DNA of 64,000 nucleotides from Aphrophora alni (lineage: Eukaryota; Arthropoda; Insecta; Hemiptera; Aphrophoridae): the NCBI GenBank assembly GCA_963513935.1, contig OY740765.1, forward strand, positions 123,881,362 to 123,945,361, given 5' to 3'. The notes under the pieces are model-generated. The model was given only the letters and a program-made list of their open reading frames with translations. It was not told the DNA's origin and searched no databases. Shown piece by piece: positions 23,563-33,514 of this stretch (its first letter is position 1; the number at the start of each line of letters is the position of its first letter). The translations under genes and the position numbers were made by a program.

Positions 23563-23775
23563 CTAACAATCCGCCCGTTTAGCTAATCTTGCCAACTTAT
23601 CTGCTTCAGATTCCTGTTGTATCCCAACTTGCCGTGTTTGCTTCTTTTTCTGTAATCGGCGCTTCCGTTGAGTAGTCGTCTCTTTAACCGTTGTAACGAT
23701 TGTCAGAAATATAATATTCACATATACGCTTAGCACACTATTGAATGCACATCTGACGGCGAAAACCCAGCGCAC
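23563..23775 (-). pseudogene. Basic R/K-rich fragment, possibly Helitron N-terminal region
   Basis: The minus-strand frame includes TQRKRRLQKKKQTRQ and ESEADKLARLAKRA, similar in style to the repeated E/R-rich segments at the N-terminus of insect Helitron proteins. No catalytic domain is attached. Low-complexity composition makes the assignment uncertain. Confidence 0.35.
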
Positions 23776-24002
23776 TATTCACTATCACCAAAAGCACGTG
23801 AAACGGGATGTTTCCACTGGAAAACGCAATTACACTTTAAACTAGGGGGGGGGGAGGCGACACGCTCATACAGGTAAATGTACACACTTGAAACATAAGT
23901 TCTGCTGTTACAGCAACGCGAGAGAGCAGAAACGACAGTGCTGATGCTGTATACTACACTGCAGAATATGCAAAGCGCACAAAGCAGACGCTGCTCTCAC
24001 CA

Positions 24003-24310
24003 AATATTGTTTAAACAATCTTGCAGACAAGGAACAAAGGGAACATTGCATTGTTATCCATCCTCGACCCATGTTTAAAATTTCAAGTCTATATCTCATT
24101 GGCCAATTTTTATTTGTTTAAACAACTATTGTTTAAACAAATGTAGAGACAAGAAACCAACTGAATATTGTATTGTCATTCAATTCTGACATATGTTCAA
24201 ATTTCAGGTCTCTAGCTTATCGGGAAGTTAGTTTAAACTCGATTGCAAAATTCTACGTGGACAGACTGACAGACAGACAGATATGACGGAAACCGAACTA
24301 ATAAAACGTG
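24003..24310. repeat. Two diverged tandem copies of a dispersed repeat
   Basis: Unit 1 (about 24003-24115) and unit 2 (about 24123-24250) share ATTGTTTAAACAA, GCAGACAAG/TAGAGACAAG, ATATTG-ATTG-ATCC and the phrase ATGTT-AAA-TTTCA-GTCT-TA-CT. A GACAGACAGACAGATATGACGG tail follows. A single copy is at 3495-3630. The family is unidentified. Confidence 0.75.
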
Positions 24311-24724
24311 GTAAAAATAATTAAAAAATTGGTTTTACTAAACAAATATTGTGTATTAATGTTGTTTTACTTACCTAGTATTTAGCTCAACATCTGAACG
24401 CTACGAAACGTTTCAAAACTATCCACTGGATGGCGTTTTACAATAATAATAATGTTTACTTTAATTAATTACTTATTATTTTAATAGATATATATTTCTC
24501 CTAATGAAATTGATAAAAATATAACTGTATAGTTAATAAGGTGGAATTTGTTTTACAATATCTAAAAGAAACAAATTTAATTACCTTAAACCAACCTTCG
24601 CGTTCAAACCTCACAAATACTTAAATTGGGATTTAACTTGAAAATTTACAATTATCATTTGTAAAGAAATCTACTTTCTACTTTTAAAACGCGCACCATT
24701 TACAATAATATAAAAACACCGACC

Positions 24725-24905
24725 CTCAGACCCTCACTTAACTGAGGGTGTGGCAATCCCGAGGATACTCATTATCATATATTGGTTTGATCCTTTTCTT
24801 TTTTTATCTTTACTATCAGCTCTCTCTTGACCAACTCTTGTACTTTTTCTACCCTGACGCTATTAGAGTAATGTAGGGCTAGGGGTCTTTGTTTTATCTT
24901 CTTTA
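24725..24905 (+). mobile_element. tRNA-derived SINE copy 1
   Basis: Copies in the window share a 5' part with GTGTGGCAAT-CC (A-box-like) and GGTTNNATCCC (B-box-like), then CTCTCTTGACCAACTCTTGT, CCCTGACGCTATTAGAGTA and GGCTAG-GGTCTTT before a T-rich end. In this copy the B-box-like phrase is TTGGTTTGATCC. Confidence 0.7.
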
Positions 24906-25034
24906 TTAAAACAGCTCAAATTTAATTCAAAATGAAAAAAATGGGCGTCAAAAACTATGAGTCCCGTATTCTCTGAAAATTTGATTTTTAAGGGGAGGAA
25001 GTGAAAAGGTTAAAAATGAGGCGTTGACCGAGGG

Positions 25035-25210
25035 GCTCACTGATAGTGAGTGCGGGTGTAACAAACCTTGGCTGCAGTCTTAGGGCAGACCCCACTATTT
25101 CACCTTTACTACCAGGTCTCTCTTAACCAACTCTTGTTCTCTACCGACTCTGACGCTATTGGAGTATTCGACTGCTAGGAGCTTTATTTTATCCTCTTTT
25201 GTTCTTTTTT
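25035..25210 (+). mobile_element. tRNA-derived SINE copy 2
   Basis: Shares TCTCTCTTAACCAACTCTTGTTC, CTGACGCTATTGGAGTATTCGA and CTAGGAGCTTTATTTTATCCTC with the other copies. The head is diverged (GTGAGTGCGGGTGTAACAA). Confidence 0.7.
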
Positions 25211-25254
25211 TTTAAGGCCATAATTACCGAAACTTTCCCCCTCCTTCAAACAAT

Positions 25255-25328
25255 TTAGTATAGCTCAGTTTGTAGAGCATTGCCGAGTAAAAGCCAAAGT
25301 CCTGGGTTCAATTCCCAGTCTAGGTCGT
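25255..25328 (+). ncRNA. tRNA-like sequence (pseudo-tRNA or SINE head)
   Basis: The D arm is intact (GCTC, loop, GAGC) and the T arm is perfect (CTGGG-TTCAATT-CCCAG), so both pol III boxes are present. The anticodon stem does not pair properly (TTGCC against the GCCAA side) and only about four of seven acceptor pairs form, so a functional tRNA is unlikely. Confidence 0.6.
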
Positions 25329-25617
25329 ATATATTTTTCATTCGATAGATTATTTAATTAGTAATACTAGCTGGTATAAAAAAAACTTATAAACGTTAAA
25401 ATCAAAGATAAAATACATCTTTTGGATTGTTTTGTCCGTATCACACCCACTTTTCGAGCTAAAGTGATTCCAAACTAGTCGTTATCTGTTTTATGGACAG
25501 TTATACCATATCCTATGAAGACCATGAGATACATTTTGGGTTAAGTGACAGTGGTATCGACTGAGTATATTCTTCTCTTAAGCGTAGAACCGATACCCCC
25601 AAGGAAAAAAAAAGTCC

Positions 25618-25812
25618 GGAGTATACAAAATAAATGATCCAGATTGCAACAAATATTCTATAGGCCAAACCGGGAGAAAGTTTAAAGACCGATATAAAGA
25701 ACATCTTCCTAGTAATAAATCCAACATTACCAAGTCCAATTATACACGCCACCTTACAGAAAATAACCATAGACTTGGTGGTCTCCACTCTAGTGTACAA
25801 CGAGCAGGATAA
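25618..25812 (+). pseudogene. Penelope-like element, GIY-YIG endonuclease domain
   Basis: The forward frame reads GVYKINDPDCNKYSIGQTGR, KFKDRYKEHL and YTRHLTENNHRLGG, ending at TAA 25810-25812. This is the C-terminal GIY-YIG nuclease layout of Penelope-like elements (GVYKI, a YIGQTGR block with the catalytic Arg after it, KDRYKEH, and a final NNH block). The second Tyr of the YIG motif is Ser here, which should impair cleavage. No RT is found upstream in this orientation, so the copy is 5'-truncated. It is separate from, and opposite in orientation to, the RT-bearing copy at 22.5-23.2 kb. Confidence 0.88.
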
Positions 25813-26180
25813 TGAATGCTAACGAAGAGGTTGAAATTTAATGAACATTCAGAAATAAATCAGATAACATTTTAAACGATCAGCTTTCATTCCAGTCCCA
25901 TCATCTGTACGATACAGCCCTCAACCACTTATAGAAGGTTACCAGAGATAAACATCAGTAGGACTCATCGCTTATACCAACAGTACTTCGTAGGACATGC
26001 TAGGGTGTACATCTAGTGAAATACATTAATTTTTGTGTTAGTGGAAGTGTTATTGTAAACATTTTAATGTTTGTTCAGCTCTTCTGAGTGACCAATTAAA
26101 CGTATATCTCTGATGATGGAGTTACGACTCTGAAACTCATAATAACGTAGAAATCGACTGAAGTCACAAAACGGATCTTA
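25813..26180 (+). mobile_element. 3' tail of the Penelope-like copy with a hammerhead-like motif
   Basis: The tail follows the GIY-YIG stop codon. At 26110-26135, CTGATGA is followed by a stem (GGAGT/ACTCT, loop TACG) and GAAAC: a complete CUGAUGA ... GAAA order as in minimal hammerhead ribozymes of Penelope pseudo-LTRs. Stem III and the cleavage triplet are not convincingly formed. Confidence 0.55.
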
Positions 26181-26984
26181 CATGGTAATTTATTATTATA
26201 AGATATAATTGTGACTTGGTACCACAAAATACATCTCTAGTTTTTAATGTTTGATTTAACAATGTTTCAGTTTTTTTCTAAATCAATAATATTGTGAACA
26301 GATTATAGAAAGTTAGTGTTAATGGAAATACAAACAGTTTGATAAATAAGTGGGCAGGAAAAAAAACTGAAACAACTATGGATATGTTACACATTCTCTC
26401 TTTAAATAATAGGATACAATAAGTTTAATTGCAGCTAATAGCATGGTCTTAAGTTATTGAAACCATTTTCCGTGTTGTTTTTAATCATTCGGAAATCCAT
26501 CAATTTGGTGCAATATTATTAAATTTATTTGTAATCATATTATGTTAGTGAATCTCTGCTCATTGAGGTGCATTAGTCAACTACATTCAAACCAGTTTCC
26601 CAAGATCTTCCGCCATATCCTCTATCCATCGTTACATGGGACATCTTCTTAATCTTTTTCCCCTAGAAACACCTTCTTCCGCCATTTTTTGAACATTCTC
26701 TGCACATTTGATACATCCTTGCTTAATAACTGTCCGACTCTCTCGTATACAAGTCGTACAGTATTACATTAACTTGTTCTAGTCAACTTGAACTCCTACA
26801 TAACTTCTCCTCGGTATCTTATCCTCTTCCACCAATCATCCTGAGTTTTTGTCACTGTCTAAGTTTTGGAAGCATTATAATACAACTGGAATCATGATAA
26901 TAATTTCTTATTTCACAGTTTTCCAATAAATTGTTGAATTGGAATATGGTTGGAGGGCAAAATAACACCGACTGCAACCTTTAG
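26181..26984. other. Non-coding stretch
   Basis: No gene is recognised. A minus-strand frame near 26560-26830 has scattered protein-like blocks (WWKRIRYRGE) but several stops and no identifiable family. Confidence 0.4.
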
Positions 26985-27190
26985 GGGCTCACTCTAGTAA
27001 GTATGTGTATAGCAATATCCTGGATATCTAGCTGGATCTACACTTTTTTCATTTAGTCTTGGGTTACATCCCTCTCTTTCACCTTTCTCATCTGATCTCT
27101 CTTGACCAACTTTTGTTTGTTTCCGACCCTGACTTATTAGAATATTTGAGGGCTAGAGGTTTTTATTTTCTTCTCTTTTCCTCCTTTTAT
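26985..27190 (+). mobile_element. tRNA-derived SINE copy 3
   Basis: The fullest plus-strand copy: TATAGCAATATCCTGG (A-box-like), AGCTGGATCTACAC, GGGTTACATCCCTC (B-box-like), TCTCTCTTGACCAAC, CCGACCCTGACTTATTAG, GGGCTAGAGGTTTT. Confidence 0.75.
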
Positions 27191-27779
27191 AGAAAGCAAA
27201 TTTAACATAGAGTTTTTTATCTTTAAACAATAAAAGAAAACACAGCAATGCTCATTGTCAACTTGTTTTTAATAACCGATTTTCGTAGGATATCACTAGG
27301 GGTCCTAGATTTCTAAATTCCACATATTTTAATTCTTTGTTTTGATGTCCACTCTGATACTCTATTATCTGTCACTTCTTGTCTTTACCATGTACATGTA
27401 CCGTATGTAGGAATATATGTGGACGTTCCTACAAAAAGGACTAAGTGAGTATTGTATTGAAATTTTAAATTGTTTTCCAATAACATAACTAATAATTGTT
27501 TATATAACACACACGAGGAGAAAATAGAAAAAAATATGGACAAAGAAAATATTATTATTATTAAAACCTATCAATCAAGCGGTTTTGTTAATGTAATAGT
27601 TTTACTACCCAATAATTTTCTTCACTATTTGAAGGGTAGATTACTTCACTCCTGGAAACGCATTATGTAAAACAGTAATTGAATAAGCATAAAGTGATTT
27701 ATTCTAAGACCGGTGTTACAAGAGTTTCTTTGCGTGACCATAGATTGAATACAATTGAAGGGTAGATCCAGACATCGAG
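27191..27779. other. Non-coding stretch
   Basis: No supportable feature is seen. The ORFs at 27470-27670 and 27646-27966 have no recognisable domain. Confidence 0.45.
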
Positions 27780-27845
27780 GGTATTTCAAACTAAAGGCGG
27801 TATTATAACTACAGTTATAGTTTAGATATTGTAGCTTATGTATTA

Positions 27846-27875
27846 CTGATGATGACGACTTTGTCGTTGAAACGT
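27846..27875 (+). other. Hammerhead-like motif, best core in the window
   Basis: CTGATGA at 27846-27852, a 6-bp stem GACGAC/GTCGTT (one wobble) with loop TTT, then GAAA at 27869-27872. It probably marks another Penelope-like pseudo-LTR scrap; no coding part is attached. Confidence 0.5.
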
Positions 27876-28554
27876 AATTTTGTGAAATCTTGTGTTTGAG
27901 TATTATTCTATCTAATATTATCTCACAAGTCAAGCTCAATATTAATCTATACATTCGTATACACATATGAAAACAATTATAGGACCTAATACAATAATGA
28001 GACTAAACCTTTCAACTCTACTTATTTTTCTTTGTCTGATCTCAATTAAAATGTAAAATGGCTATTGTAATAGAGTGTAATATAATTTATATATAATATT
28101 GTCTTATAATAAACCTTCTCTGCCGAGTGGTTATTTAAAGAAATATTTATTAGTTGTAGAGTTCTTATTATTATTATTATTATTTGTTAGTTCTCTGCCA
28201 AGTGGTTATTACCTACTGCAAGCAAGTTACTGAAATCAATGTCCTTTATCTCCGTGTCCTTATTTGTTTAGTTCACCTCTAATCCTTAACTCCTGTTCTG
28301 TTAGGCGGCAATATATACTTTCTATCAAGTCGTTTTATTTAAGTAAACTTACAAACAGGGAACATTGAAAAGAGCAAAACGTTGAATGATTAATATTTAT
28401 TAAAACCAATTTGTAATTTTTTTGACTCCTCGGTTAGCGCGATAAAGCAGAAATGGTTTTTGTTGTTAGAAGTGCAATATTTTCTTCTTTTTTTTTTAAC
28501 TGTCGAATTTGTGTAGCAACTGTTTTAAACAAAATTACAGTGTTTCATATCTTA

Positions 28555-28690
28555 CCCCTTTAAATACCAACACAATTTAACATTTTCTACAACACTCAAG
28601 AAAACAACTTTTGGACATTACATATATAGGAGCTGATTGTATTACATTTTATGATAGGGCTGGGTAAATACCATGATAACACCTATCAAC
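28555..28690 (+). repeat. SINE-body repeat, plus orientation
   Basis: Shares CAATTTAACATTT-CTACAA, TTTTGG-CATT, TGATTGTATTACATTTTATGA and AGGGCTGGGTAA-TACCATGAT with the reverse complement of 10495-10700. Confidence 0.7.
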
Positions 28691-29784
28691 TTGTTATACG
28701 TCCGAATCAATAATATGAACAATCCATCACTATACGATAAGTTTAAATCAAACAAAAATGAGTTAGCTCTTACCTCCAGACTGTGATGTACCATTGTAAC
28801 TTTTACTCGATTGTTTATTAAGCTACAATTCTTGCTATATAAAAGTTTTTACTCGTCCAATCAACTTCTCCCCTTTACTTTAATCACGTTAAACAAAAAC
28901 TCAAAATTAACAAGGCACAGGCTACGGAGTTGTAACTCATGCAATACTAAGGCCAGATAAGTAGAAAAGTTTTCTCTCTGGATTTTGTAATGACTGCAGT
29001 TTCCTGTTTTATATCCTGTCTGTAAGAGTCCTGTGGGACCCCATGTTCCCGGGACTTATTGCGGGATTAGCACGGAGACTTATTACATCCCAGAACTGCC
29101 GGCTGTAAGTTAAAGTGCAGTGTAACATTCCTTTGTGAGAAATGCATATATATTCTTCCATAAACGGGAAATATTGTATCAAACTTTTCCATATACAAAG
29201 ATAACCACTGACTTTAAAATTTTGAAGTTAGATGACATAACAGAAACTAATAAATGGTGGAGAAACATTGCACAAACTCTCTCACTCTAACAATCTTCAA
29301 ACCCAATAAACACGAACAAAAATGTCAATGAAGCCATTGTTAACACAAAAAGAGAAAATTAAGCCATTGACGCCAACTTGCTTAACCTTGCGTCGATTGT
29401 GCCATAGTTCGTAAATCATATTTGATTAAACTCGAACTTTTATTGACGCCAGTCAAAGTCCAACTTGTTTTTCTTTTCCAAATTATTTCTAAACCGTAAT
29501 ATTTCTTTACTTGAGATTTTTACACGGGCTTAGGTTTAAATCTTTACATTTCATTAAAATTTGAAGAAAATAGGTGGACTCGATTTTGAGAAATTACGTA
29601 TATTAACAGCCCCAAGGTCAATTTAAATTTATTTCTTTAACTCACGAATCAGCGTTTGAGATGACGACACATATATTATTTTTGTATCCTTAGAGTGTAC
29701 ACAAAATAGTTTAAGCCAATATTGAGGGGGGGAAGTGCCCGGGATATGGCCAAAATATGACAACATACCAAATTTGATTAAAAT
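28691..29784. other. Non-coding stretch
   Basis: No gene is seen. It holds a lone phrase (about 29264-29290) resembling the half-unit of the 13.5-kb tandem array. Confidence 0.45.
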
Positions 29785-29940
29785 AAAATAGCTGGATCTA
29801 CAATTTTTTCATGTTGTCTTGTTTTAGATCCCTCTCTTTCTATCAGGTTTCTCTTAACCAACTCTTGTTCATTTCCTAACCTGACACTATTGGAGAGTTC
29901 GAAGGCTAGGAGTCTTTAATGTACTTTTTCTCCCTTTTTC
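29785..29940 (+). mobile_element. tRNA-derived SINE copy 4 (5'-truncated)
   Basis: Starts at AGCTGGATCTACAATTTTTTC and continues with TTAGATCCCTCTCTTTC, TCTCTTAACCAACTCTTGTTC, CCTGACACTATTGGAGAG and GGCTAGGAGTCTTT. Confidence 0.75.
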
Positions 29941-29984
29941 GCGTTATTTTTATCAAAGCAATACTAACGATAACAAAATTAAAT

Positions 29985-30365
29985 AAATTGATGGGCACTA
30001 CCATAGTACTTATCCAGACCCATCGCACAATGTAATACAAGCAGATTCTCTAAATATAATTCCGAAGGTCGGTTTCTTGGGCCCTGTAAGAAATGTTAAA
30101 TTGTATTGGTAGATCAAGGGATCTTATCCAGTAGAGTAAGTTTATTTAAAGCATTTCTTACACTTGTTTTCTGAACTTCGTAATTGTGTGTAACACTACT
30201 TTCTTGACATCGGCTAGCCCCTAGATCCTTGTCCCATGTCAGGATCTGGAGAGAATAATAGTTAGAGAAGATGAAAGAGAGGGAATTGAACCAAGATTAA
30301 GTGTATATCCAACTAGGTCTCTCGGTATTGCCACACCGGTACTCACTACAGTCACAGACAAAAGA
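29985..30365 (-). mobile_element. SINE copy 5, head plus body, minus strand
   Basis: Read on the minus strand it starts with GTACCGGTGTGGCAATACCG (A-box-like), GACCTAGTTGGATATACAC and GGTTCAATTCCC (a good B box). The body repeat seen alone elsewhere then runs on to about 29985. It is the only copy in which head and body are clearly joined. Confidence 0.75.
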
Positions 30366-30507
30366 ATATGACACTCGTCTGTGCTATAATAAAACTCAGA
30401 GGACCTAAGGCTCTTATTAAAAACAGATAAGAAAAATCAAAATACGTTTCTTGTTTTTAATCAAAATTCAAAATATTCAACAATAAACCCCAAAATTACA
30501 TTCTTGT

Positions 30508-30744
30508 TTATACATTCCGTCTGGTTGGGAACGTTACAGGCAAGATTTCCTTCAAATTGGAGTCCACCAATTGCCACATTGATTCACAAAAATGGAGAAT
30601 GAAACCGAAGGCAGCAATAAAACTTTTAACCACTTCGAAATTGAAAATCATTTCACTTTTATGTAGATCGTATTCAAGAGAATCCATCATAGAACACAAA
30701 GCCCAGAAGTAGAATGCACTAGCTAGGGCGTTGAATAGTAGATC
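30508..30744 (-). CDS. Last coding exon of an unrecognised membrane protein gene
   Basis: The exon follows a good acceptor (TTTTTGTCTTCCAG ending at 30745) and runs 78 codons to TAA at 30508-30510. It joins the exon at 31918-32076 in phase 0. The product has a hydrophobic segment near its start (FNALASAFYFWALCSM), a short charged part (LEYDLHKSEM), a second hydrophobic helix (VVKSFIAAFGFILHFCESMW) and a basic end (FPTRRNV). No stops, balanced composition and consensus splice sites mark it as real host coding sequence, unlike the transposon debris around it. The family is not recognised; a tetraspan/MARVEL-type protein is one guess. The 1.2-kb intron carries SINE copies. Confidence 0.7.
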   Translation of the reverse strand, partial: DLLFNALASAFYFWALCSMMDSLEYDLHKSEMIFNFEVVKSFIAAFGFILHFCESMWQLVDSNLKEILPVTFPTRRNV

Positions 30745-30939
30745 CTGGAAGACAAAAATAATAAATTAGTTTGATTTTGAGACAGATTTACGAATGTAAC
30801 CTAAATTAATTGTTTCCACCCCTACTCTTTTCAAAAAAATTCATAATATAGGGCTGAGTGAAGTTTAACTGATCTGTCCTGTCTTCCTGTTGTTTAAAGG
30901 CCCAAAAATTTTCGGCAATCATTGACTTATAAAAGAAGA

Positions 30940-31130
30940 TGATGGTAACCATCATGGTACTTACCCAGCCCAATCATAAAATAAAGATCTTCTAAATGTT
31001 ATGCCCAAAAGTTTGTTTCTCAGGCCTTGCAGGAAGTGATAAATTCTACTGGTAGATCAAGGTCTGGTATGTTTGTTTAAAAATATCGTTACACAGGTTT
31101 AGAACGTCGTAATTGTGTATAACTCTAGGA
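30940..31130 (-). repeat. SINE-body repeat, minus orientation
   Basis: Shares ACCATCATGGTACTTACCCAGCCCA, TCTTCTAAATGTTATGCCCAAAA, CTGGTAGATCAAGG and CGTCGTAATTGTGTATAAC with 29990-30200. It lies within the intron of the membrane protein gene. Confidence 0.7.
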
Positions 31131-31715
31131 TCGCCAGAAGTCTCCGGTTTCACCAGGACAGTCCAACGTCCAGGCGTGTTTGTATATTCTACCTTTCGCA
31201 ATCGGAAGAGATCAAAATTAAATAAATGAGTAAAGATTTTGTGAAAAACTGTAGTTGTCTTGTCCATGGGAAGCTTGCTCTAGTCTTCAACATAAAAGCA
31301 CAACTGATGTGCGTTAGGAAATTAGTGGAAAACATTGAAGAAAGAAGAAATAACATAATCATTTCTTTTCAAGCAAGGAAGATATTAGAATTACTAGAAA
31401 ATAGAGGAGAGATTGATTATTTAAAAGCCTAGACTTAAAAACTAGGTTAAAGGTAGGCATGGCAACTTTTGTTCGGTCATACAATATAGGATTTTGCTTT
31501 GGTGAGGTGCAATTATTAATATACAGAAGAAATATACATGCTGCATGTTTTATTTGAATTAGTTCATGTAAACCTATTTTTAAACTGTTGTCACTTCCGT
31601 TATTGTACATTTTACAATGCCTAGTATATGTTAAAACTAACTATGGACAATAAACAAAATTTTCACCAATATGGAACCTGGAAGAAACTAACTTTCAGTT
31701 GTTAAATCGGCCTCG

Positions 31716-31890
31716 AATATTCTAAGAGCGTCAGGGTCCGAAAAGAACATGAATTGGTCAAGAGAGACCTGATAGAAAAGATGAAAGATAGATATCTAAC
31801 GCAAAACTACACAAATAAAATTAGATCCAGGTAGAGTCCCTTGGAATCGCCGAGCTCGTACTCGTTATATTTCAACCCCTGAAAAGTTAT
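31716..31890 (-). mobile_element. tRNA-derived SINE copy 6
   Basis: On the minus strand: GAGCTCGGCGATTCCAAGGG, CCTGGATCTAATTTTATTTG, GTTAGATATC (decayed B box), TCAGGTCTCTCTTGACCAA and GGACCCTGACGCTCTTAGAA. Confidence 0.75.
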
Positions 31891-31917
31891 TAACTATTAA
31901 ACCAATAATAATCTTAC

Positions 31918-32076
31918 CTGCTGCGGAGGTCCGGCAATATCTAACATATGGCTTAAAAAATCTTCAGTAGAAGATAAAAAAACTGCTCCAAATGTCGCTG
32001 GTATAAGAAGATATGAATCAGACGATCGTAGTACTGGGCAATGATAATGTATTACCAAACCCGTGATTGCTGTCAT
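31918..32076 (-). CDS. Penultimate visible coding exon of the unrecognised membrane protein gene
   Basis: Exactly 159 bases (53 codons) lie between an acceptor (CTGTTTCAG before 32076) and a strong donor (CAG followed by GTAAG at 31917-31913). It is open throughout in the frame that joins the 30508-30744 exon. The peptide begins MTAITGLVIHYHC and includes YLLIPATFGAVFLSS, a likely membrane segment, then TEDFLSHMLDIAGPPQQ. The first Met coincides with the exon start and may be internal, so upstream exons are expected on the minus strand. Only the exon structure and hydrophobicity are secure; no function is proposed. Confidence 0.7.
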
Positions 32077-33514
32077 CTGAAACAGTTAGATTAATAAGTT
32101 ATTTTGTGTACAGAGTTCATTTTCATTTCGTTTAAATTTAGCAACCTGGTTTGAGTTACAAATTTTCAAATTTCACGATGTGAAATAGCTTGAGTAGCAT
32201 TCGAGATTTCGTACTTTTATTACGGCGTCCATTGTTCAATTTTACTTTTTAACAGAAAACCACTGAATTTTTTGGGGAGTTTATACATTATATTATGCTC
32301 TTAAGAGAATAGATTTAACTGAAGTTTAAGGGTATTTTCTTCTGGTACCTACTTTAAAATTTTGATTTATCAAAAAAAAATTTATACCCTTCAAAACATA
32401 GAAAGGCTGATATCTCAACAAACCTATTTTTTTATTTAAAAAAACTTAATATTAATATTGTTTAGCTACAACAAAACAGAAATTTAGATTATATTAAAAA
32501 GAACCTAAAGATATAGATAAAATTACTTAAATTTAGTCTCTAAAATTTGATGAAAATCCCCCTAAAAATACCTATTTGTGTGTGTTATATATATCAAAGC
32601 CAAATACACCTTTTACTCCAGTCTAAAATTTCAAATATTCGCAAATTGCCAAACAGCATTAAAAAAAAAAAGAAGAAATACCAAACCATTTTAAAAATAT
32701 CTTAAAACATTGTAATGTTTCTGTGAAATTCAAATTATTGCACAAAAACTGTTGTATCATTTTAAAGTTGTCCTGACAATTACGTACAATAGAGTCAATT
32801 TCCAAAGAGTCAATTTCCAAAGAGTCAAGCAGTTGGGTGATTCGGGTGATATCAACTTCGAAGTCACAGTTACGTACACCCCTGGATGAAAGACAAATCC
32901 CATCACACTTTTTCCACGCACTAACTTGTAAAAATAATAATGAAATCATTTTTTTCCATGTTTAAAAATAGCACTTTTCTCAGGGTAATTTTTGTGCGTT
33001 TTAATTTTTATATTTTATCAATATGTTGTTGTAGACCTTCCTCCAACTTCTGAAGATGCGAAGGATCTCAGGTATTTGGCGAACCAGTATAAGGTAGGTT
33101 TGTTAATCGTCAAGAAAATTGACTTCCGATTTTTGACGAATCTTCACATTTGGCTTTGTGAAAACGAAAAAGTAATTTATGACATGCCGATCGTCCGTCA
33201 TCGTTGTCGTCTGTACGTAAGCACGATAGCGACAACGAAAATTAAGACAGAAACATGAAATTTGGTATAGGGGACTACCAGGTAACTGTGCTCATATAGA
33301 ATTTAGAACAATTAAATTCACTAAATTGGATAAAATAATACACAATCCCCTACGTGTATTGGCACCCACCCCACCTCTCTGAAGATCCTACAAGATCGAG
33401 TCACTTAAAACTGACTGACGAGTCTAGGACATATATACAGCATTGATGCTCACGACCCTGATGAGCGAGTGGAGACTTTTCAATATATATATATATATAT
33501 ATATATATAGGAGA
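32077..33514. other. Non-coding stretch, presumably intronic
   Basis: No further exon is convincing. It holds a small direct duplication (AGAGTCAATTTCCAA twice at 32791-32825). The segment 33180-33360 contains GAAATTTGGTATAGGGGACTA, matched at 38440-38545, so it is part of a dispersed repeat. A (TA)n tract lies at 33484-33510. Confidence 0.45.

Noticed and set aside
25255..25328. Functional tRNA gene
   Set aside because: Anticodon stem and acceptor stem do not pair adequately.
25513..25800. 95-codon minus-strand ORF
   Set aside because: Antisense shadow of the GIY-YIG frame on the plus strand.
26560..26830. Retrotransposon C-terminus on the minus strand
   Set aside because: A few protein-like blocks but multiple stops and no recognisable motif order.
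32992..33258. 88-codon forward ORF with VDLPPTSEDAKDLRYL
   Set aside because: The opening looks protein-like, but the second half is part of a dispersed repeat also seen near 38.4 kb, and no family is recognised. It is not strong enough to call a gene.
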